The position numbers and the translations under genes were made by a program. From Cycas panzhihuaensis (lineage: Eukaryota > Cycadophyta): 64,000 nt of DNA. Where the stretch lies: positions 235,917,741 to 235,981,740 of the forward strand of contig CM041465.1 in assembly GCA_023213395.1 (NCBI GenBank), given 5' to 3'. The notes under the pieces are model-generated. The model saw nothing but the letters and a program-made list of their open reading frames with translations, did not search any database and was not told the DNA's origin. Numbering within the stretch: position 1 is the stretch's first letter; every line of letters starts with the position of its first letter. Of this stretch, positions 58,400 through 64,000 are shown piece by piece.

Positions 58400-60247
58400 G
58401 AGCCTCTTTTTTACTCTCTTTTAGAGTCTCGCGAGGAAGTTAGGTAGCCCAATGACCACCATGGTCTTGTTGCCTCTACCTCCTCTAGCACTTCGTCTAC
58501 TCAAAGTAAGGTCATCCATGGGGTGGATTACTTCGAGGATGATGAAGCCCTACTCGAGTACCTAGTGGGCTTTGTGCCTAATCCACCTTCTAGTCACCAC
58601 AGGCTTGGTCACTAGAAGATCCTTACAGTTGGGTCCACACTTGCCGACCCAACCCCGTCTCCTATTCCACCTCCTCCTATTGACCTTGCCCCTCTCCACT
58701 TCGAGGAGGGTAATGCCATATGTATGGGAGCAACCCAAGACATAGTCCTGGCTCCCGGCAAGGTCATTAAGGTTAGGATGGAATGTTCTCCTGATGAGGT
58801 AAGGGAGTACTCCCTTTTGTTCTAGGAGTTTCGGGACGTTTTCACATGGGATTATGCTGACATGAAGGGAATTGACCCTTCCATTGTCACCTATAATCTC
58901 ACCACCATCCCTAGCGCCCGCCCCATGTGCCAGAAGCAGTGTCCCCTTCACCAGAAGCTCTTAGCCACCGTCAAGATGGAGGTTAAGAAGCTTTTGGATG
59001 CTGGGCTTATTACTTCCATTGACTACCCTAAGTAGGTCTCCAATATTATCCCCGTTGCTAAGAAGAATGGGGCAATTCATATATATGTCAATTTCTGCAA
59101 CATTAACAATGCTTGTCCTAAGGACAACTTCCCGCTCCCCTTCATCGATCAAATTATTAATCATACGGCTGGATTCGAAGTCATGTCCTTGATGGACGAC
59201 TTCTCTAGCTATAACCAAATTTAAATTTCTCCTAAAGACCGTCACAAGATGGCCTTCACTACACCATGGGATATCTTTGCCTACAAGGCAATGCCCTTTG
59301 GCCTTAAGAATGTAGGTGCTACTTACTAAAGAGCCATGTATTTCATTTTCCATGACCTCATTGATAACACATTGGAGGTCTTCATGGATGATATGATGGG
59401 CCTCTCCCATGTCAGGGCTCATCATCCCTTTGACTTGCGTGCCATCTTCTCACGATGCCGCAAGTATCATGTCAGTCTAAATCTACTCAAGTGCGTGTTT
59501 CCTATTACCTTGGTCAAACTCCTTAGGTTTCTTGTGTCCAAACAAGGAATTCAGATTGATCCTAATAAGGTCAGGGCAATCATTGACATGCCGCCTCCTA
59601 CAACCCAATGACAGATTAAGTTATTCCTAGGTAGGCTCAGTTTTCTCAAGCGCTTCTTAGCGAACTTCGTCGTAAGCGCTAAACCCCTTATGAACCTATT
59701 GAAGAAGGGAGCTCCTTTTGCCTGGTCTGACAAGACTTGAAAGGCCTTCGAAGGACTTAAGGAAGCCCTTGCTTCCACTCCTACACTGGTACCTCCTTAA
59801 TTCGATAGGCCCTTCATCCTATACACCTCGGCAATTGACGAATCCTTGGGTGCTATGTTAGCTGAGGAGGACGACTTAGGAACCGAGAGAGCTATTTATT
59901 TCATCAGCTACACCCTCATGGCTGCTAAACTTAACTATTCTCCTGCCGAGAAGGAGTGTCTCTCCTTAGTCTATGCGACCAAGAAATTCAGACACTACTT
60001 GCTTGGCAACACCACTAAGGTGATCATCCAATCTAATCCCTTGCGATACTTACTCATTCGTTCAGATTTGACGGGTAGGGTTGGTCGTTGGGCCATCCTA
60101 CTTCAAGAATTCGACCTTCATATCGTTAACCGAAAATCAAAGAAGGGAATGGTAGTGGCCGAGCAGCTCACAGATGCCCCTATTCCTAACTCCTTTGATG
60201 TTCCCATCGACCATTCTCTCCCTGATGAGTCAATCTTGATGATTTAG
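58400..60247 (+). pseudogene. Reverse transcriptase and native RNase H of Tat-d
   Basis: RT from about 58850: LLDAGLITSIDYPK, IHIYVNFCNINNACPKDNFPLP, LMDDFSSYNQ (normally MDAFSGYNQ), FTTPWDIFAYKAMPFGLKN and the active site FMDDMM at 59381. RNase H follows: LYTSAIDESLGAMLAEED, NYSPAEKECLSLVYATKKFRHY and IIQSNPLRYLL. The first and third catalytic Asp of a normal gypsy RNase H (TDAS, TDNPL) are Ser in TSAI and QSNPL, while the Glu in EKE remains. Loss of catalytic residues here is the known trait of Tat native RNase H, matching the presence of aRNH. Stops near 58825, 59035, 59222, 59330, 59610, 59740 and 59800. Confidence 0.9.
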
Positions 60248-61525
60248 GATGTCTCTCCTCATCCACTCATCGACAATGAGTGGTATGGTGATATAGTGCA
60301 ATATCTCACACAACAGTAATACTGCCCTGATGTTAGTAGTAAAGTTAGATCTCACATCCATACTTCTACCAGGTAATACTTCCTCATGGATGAAGTATTG
60401 TACAAGAGGTCCTTTGATGGGATCCTCCTCCACTGCATCATTGCCAACGAAGCTGGCCAAATACTCTGTGAATGCCACCATGGTATTTGTGGGGGTCACT
60501 TTGGGGGCTAGTTTATGGCTCAGAGGATCCTTCGTATGGGTTATTTCTAGCTGTCCATTTTCAAGGACGCCCACGCCTTTGCTATGAGTTGTCGGCGATG
60601 TCAGGAACATGCCAACATCTCCCATGTGCCTTCTGAGGCCCTTCACCCCATTGTTTCTCCATGGCCTTTTGCTCAGTGGGGGCTAGACCTCATCGGGGCT
60701 ATTTCTCCACCTTCATCACTGCAGCATAAGTTTATCTTGACTACCACAGAGTATTTCACCAAATGGGCAGAGGCCATTCCCTTAATTACTACTCTTGGTA
60801 AAACGATAGCCACATTCATGTACCAGCACATCATTTGCTGTTTCGAGATTCTGGACGTTCTAATCACTAACAATGGAACCCCCTTTTGTAATAAGGAGAT
60901 GGATGAGCTTTGTGAGAAGTTCAAGATTTCTCATAAAACTTCTTCTCCTTACTACCTTCAGGCAAATGGCCAAGTGGAGTCTTTCAATAAGGCTCTCATT
61001 AATATCCTAAAGAAAACTATTGCTCAGTCTTAAAAGGACTAGCACCTTCAACTGCCCTCCGCTTTGTGGGCTTACCGCACCTCTATCCATTCTGCCACAG
61101 GAATGACCCTGTTCTCCCTGGTCTATGGTATCGAGGTGGTACTCCCGCTAGAGGTGGAGATTCCTTCTTTATGAGTCTCCCTTCAAGGTCTCATCAACAA
61201 AGAATCGACCCATCAGGCTTGCCTTCTAAACCTCGAGGCTTTGGACGAGAAGCGCTTAGCCACTTATCAGGCTAACCTAGCATCTAAAGCTCGCTCACAA
61301 AGGACCTACGATAAACATCTTCGTTCCCATCCTTTATTTCTTGGGGACCACGTCCTCAAGCTTGAATATCTTCATGACCGTTTGACTAAATTCAAACCTC
61401 AATGGGTTTGCCCTTTCGTCATTATCGAGACCCTTAGTAATGGTGCTTATAGGATAGCCACCCTGGAAGGGCTTGAATTTGAGAAAGCTATTAATGGGAA
61501 ATTCCTTAAAAAGTTCTATGCATGA
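60248..61525 (+). pseudogene. Integrase of Tat-d
   Basis: HHCC zinc region (CHHGICGGHFGG, CRRCQEHANISHVP), core with WGLDLIGAI (first Asp), VLITNNGTPF, where the second catalytic Asp is Asn, and NGQVESFNKALINILKK (Glu). C-terminal LGDHVLKLEYLHDRLTKF and QWVCPFVII (the GPF position reads CPF), ending KFLKKFYA and TGA at 61523. With stops near 60320, 60378, 60512, 60550, 61032 and 61173 and the Asp-to-Asn change, it cannot be active as written. Confidence 0.9.
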
Positions 61526-62123
61526 TCCTTCAACGACCCCTTCGCTATACTCTGAAATGAGCCTAAACTAGAATGGCAATTTAAGGTGGCTTCTCCCTTT
61601 TTTTTTTTGGTTCCTCCCACGGAACCTGTGTTCCCATATCCCTTTGGGACCTCTTATCTTCCTATTTGGGCATCCCTAGTTAAGACGATGCTTTGGAGTA
61701 CCGTTACTCCTCTCTCTTACCTGTTATTTCCTTCGCATATTCTGTTGTGCTCCTCCATAGACGTGCATGTCGCTCTATCTCTAACCTCGCATTTCTCTAT
61801 CACCTCTACTCATGGTGGATTTGTGTGCTCCTGTTAGACATATAGCCATACGTGGAAGGAAATATATATATCATACAATAAAACATTTACAACATACAAA
61901 ACAAAACATACATGTTATCTACCACACATGATATACATAGCATCATGTTAAAATGGGATACCAATTACCTCGTATATATATATATATACACCAAAAATCA
62001 TATGTTACATCATACATATAGGAAGTTGATGTCCTTGTAGGGGGGTATAATTATATGAGTCTATATATGACCCCTTGGAGGCCCGTGCTTTCCCCTGCCA
62101 AAATCACATACATGTCTCCTACA
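61526..62123 (+). other. Post-pol tail of Tat-d
   Basis: AATGAG-CC-TAAACTAG at 61556-61571. The 5' arm of the hairpin has been deleted relative to Tat-b, so no stem forms. Further on are (TA)n around 61972-61988 and AT-rich text matching the 3' flank of the antisense gene. Confidence 0.5.
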
Positions 62124-62483
62124 CTACTGCTGCCCCGATCCTGGGGTACCATCTCCTAGCCTGTGTTATCCCTCTCTTGGGGACCACATCCCTCCAAGGC
62201 TCCTCTTGGGCCTCCACGAGCTCCCTGCCTCACTCCCCTCGTCACGTGGCCATCTCAGGGTCGTCGCTGCTGTGTGGGTATACGTCCTGCTCCAGCTTGA
62301 CCTTGACACCACCTGGTCCATGAGCTAATCATATCTAGCCTGGATATGATCCCTCTCTCCCCGGAGTCTCTCCTCCATACTCTGGAATCTCTCCTCTGTC
62401 GCCCTTAGATGCTCCTCCAGTACTACTATCTAGACCATGCTCCTTGTATCTCCACTTGCTCCTCCCTGAGCCTCTAGAGCCTA
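62124..62483 (-). pseudogene. Antisense gene of Tat-d, C-terminal remnant
   Basis: Only the last part remains: on the minus strand LEEHLRATEERFQSMEERLRGERDHIQARYD, a clear heptad coiled coil, then a Thr/Arg/Ser-rich end to TAG (62126-62124). At about 62480 the sequence jumps to the aRNH leader (matching Tat-b 25493), so about 2.3 kb holding the PMD part, intron, exon 1 and antisense TATA box is gone. Confidence 0.55.
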
Positions 62484-62956
62484 GACCCATCCTGTTTCCC
62501 TGATCACCTTTGCCTTTTGGCCCTGTCGCCCATTGTGCTCTTTTGATGCCCTTTTTGCACTCTCTTGTAGGTGCATTTATGGTGCCTTATTTTTGCACTT
62601 TTTTCCAGAGCCCTTCTATCTCATTTTATGTGCTACTCCCATGCACGCCCGAGTTTATACTCGTTTCACTCGTTTCACAGTCTCGGACTCGTTTTCGCGG
62701 CCCTTTTTCACTCTTAGGGTATCCAAACAGAATGCTCCCTCATCTGGGGGTATGTTTTGCTTCCCGAAGCAACCTTTGGTCCTCTAGGGCACCCTTTCTC
62801 TACCCCCTCTCAGGTGGTAGTTAGACCGCTTGCTTTCGTTCTTGGGTAGCCTCATTGCTAGGTCCTCCTACCCTTCACGGCCACCTTTTGCTTGCCTTTT
62901 GAGTATCTCTTTCATTTCACTATTATCTATTCACTACTAGGACTTTGTATCCGCTC
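62484..62956 (+). other. Leader of the Tat-d aRNH frame
   Basis: Non-coding and pyrimidine-rich, ending TATTCACTACTAG at 62940, 16 nt before the aRNH ATG, like Tat-a and Tat-b. Confidence 0.4.
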
Positions 62957-63379
62957 ATGTCCCTCTACATTTTTACCGATGGTGGAAGCCATGGTAACCC
63001 TGGACCTTCTGCCACTGCATGGATCCTTCGTAGCCCCTCCAGACACATTTTCCTATGCTCTGGGGTCTTCGTCCCAGAGGCTACCAATAATGAAGTCGAG
63101 TACACAACTATTATTGAGGCCCTCACCGATGCTCTCCATTTCCATCACGAATCTATCATTTTACTTTGCGACTCTCAAGTTGTAGTGTCCCATCTCACCC
63201 TAGTTTACTAGGTGTGATGCCCCCACTTAAGAATTCTTGCTTCCGCCGCCAGATCCCTCCTAGCACGCTTTTTATCTATTGACATTTAGCACATCCCTTA
63301 GGCCCTCAATGCTGGGGTAGATAGTCTCATTTGCCTCATCCTTGAGCGTCACCTTCCCCTTCTTGCTGACTATCCCTGA
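62957..63379 (+). pseudogene. aRNH of Tat-d
   Basis: The best preserved aRNH. MSLYIFTDGGSHGNPGPSA carries the first Asp, NNEVEY the Glu, LLCDSQVVVSHL the third Asp and GVDSLICLIL the last Asp, so the D-E-D-D set is complete. The first 88 codons are open; stops then occur after LVY, V, SIDI and HIP, and TGA at 63377 ends it. A separate frame from pol, with its own ATG. Confidence 0.85.
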
Positions 63380-63790
63380 GGCTTATCTGGCCACCCTGTC
63401 GCCCAAGCCCTAGGTCATCATGCGCCTCACTTTGCGATCTGTTCATACCTCTGAAACCTAGCCGCTAATGAGGCTAAACTATGGTGACTACTATTTTTGT
63501 TTACTCTTCTACTTAATTATGCACATCTCTCTACATATTTTGTGTTGGGGGTAGCCCCCTCGCCTCTCGTATTTTCTAGTCGATTTCTGGGTGGCACATA
63601 GGCAACCCCTATGTTGTCTCCACCTCTACCTTCTTATCCACACATTTTTCCACGACACTTGCCAGCACCCTTGCCTACTGTTATGATCTTGATTTATATA
63701 TCTATATACACATGTGCTACTGATAGTTGTGTTGCCAGCATTCGCCATCGCACCGTGCTTCTGAGCAGCGAGGCTCTGCTACTAAGGCGG
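63380..63790 (+). other. Tat-d tail
   Basis: AATGAG-GC-TAAACTATG at 63467-63483, 87 nt after the aRNH stop; the ACATAGGCAACCCCTATGTTG block near 63595; a shortened polypurine tract (CTAAGGCGG) just before the LTR. Confidence 0.6.
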
Positions 63791-64000
63791 TGTTTCCCGA
63801 CACGGGAATGGATACAGAGTGGTCGACTCAGGTAAGTACATGTATGCTTCTTGCCTTATCATTATCTTCTTTTAAGATGAGAGTATGCTTGCATGTTGTG
63901 ATCTCGTAGATGATCTTGTCATCATCTACACCTATTTAGCCTATGACGACTATAGTGGGGGCACATTCCTAGTGAGTGTGGCACCCTAGTGGCCATTCCA
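63791..64000 (+). repeat. 3' LTR of Tat-d (first 210 bp)
   Basis: TGTTTCCCGACACGGGAATGG..., aligned with 51968 onward; continues past the window end. Confidence 0.9.

Larger units (their letters stand above)
51968..64000 (+). mobile_element. Tat-d: Tat element with all pol domains, extends past the window
   Basis: Family A, like Tat-a. Contents: 5' LTR, PBS, gag, PR, RT, RNH, INT, shortened antisense gene, aRNH, PPT and the first 210 bp of the 3' LTR. The five bases before it, ATATC (51963-51967), should reappear after its 3' LTR outside the window. It is the only copy here with RT and integrase cores, though all are interrupted by stops. Confidence 0.92.

Noticed and set aside
1-64000. Cellular protein genes, tRNA or rRNA genes
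   Set aside because: None recognised; every convincing reading frame is a retrotransposon protein. A tRNA search with a covariance model was not possible here.

Overview
The window is plant nuclear DNA made almost entirely of nested LTR retrotransposons. I see no cellular gene, rRNA, tRNA or CRISPR array. Very long Ty3/gypsy elements with LTRs of about 2.6-2.8 kb, insertions several levels deep and heavy C-to-T/G-to-A decay suggest the repeat-rich part of a large seed-plant genome. The species cannot be named from the sequence.

The main players are Ty3/gypsy elements of the Tat type, labelled here Tat-a to Tat-f. Tat assignment rests on a gag CX2HX4HX4C knuckle, a D-N-G-S protease, a native RNase H without its catalytic acids, and a second 'archaeal-type' RNase H (aRNH) encoded alone downstream of integrase. 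Order: 5' LTR, PBS, gag-PR-RT-RNH-INT, a conserved tail, an antisense gene resembling the plant mobile domain (PMD), aRNH, PPT, 3' LTR.

Layout. Tat-a: 1-5335, 3' half. Tat-e: an old diverged family, with a tail at 5336-6446, an LTR at 6447-8845, a PBS, and an aRNH split between 10710-10874 and 37945-38190; a chromovirus integrase-chromodomain remnant lies at 9045-10182. Tat-c: 10875-37944, inserted in the Tat-e aRNH. Tat-b: 15529-29376, inserted in the Tat-c gag and carrying gag-PR but no RT or integrase. Tat-f: 38465-49656, minus strand, interrupted by a Ty1/copia element at 40039-46341 (TSD GAAAG). A chromovirus-like element at 49657-51967 is cut by Tat-d, 51968 to beyond the window end, the only copy with a recognisable complete pol. 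Target-site duplications support three nesting steps.

All coding regions are broken, mostly by isolated stop codons. What stands out is structure shared by copies that have otherwise diverged: an antisense PMD-like gene with a conserved TATA box, a 24-nt first exon and an intron of about 483 nt; a predicted 258-261 nt intron in U5 starting at an invariant 20-mer; a splice-acceptor-like site before aRNH; a hairpin after the pol stop whose arms change together; a repeated AATGAG-NN-TAAACTA motif; and an array of 5-bp-stem/7-nt-loop hairpins in Tat-e. Together they suggest a retrotransposon family with sense and antisense expression programmes and elaborate RNA processing, mobilised partly in trans.
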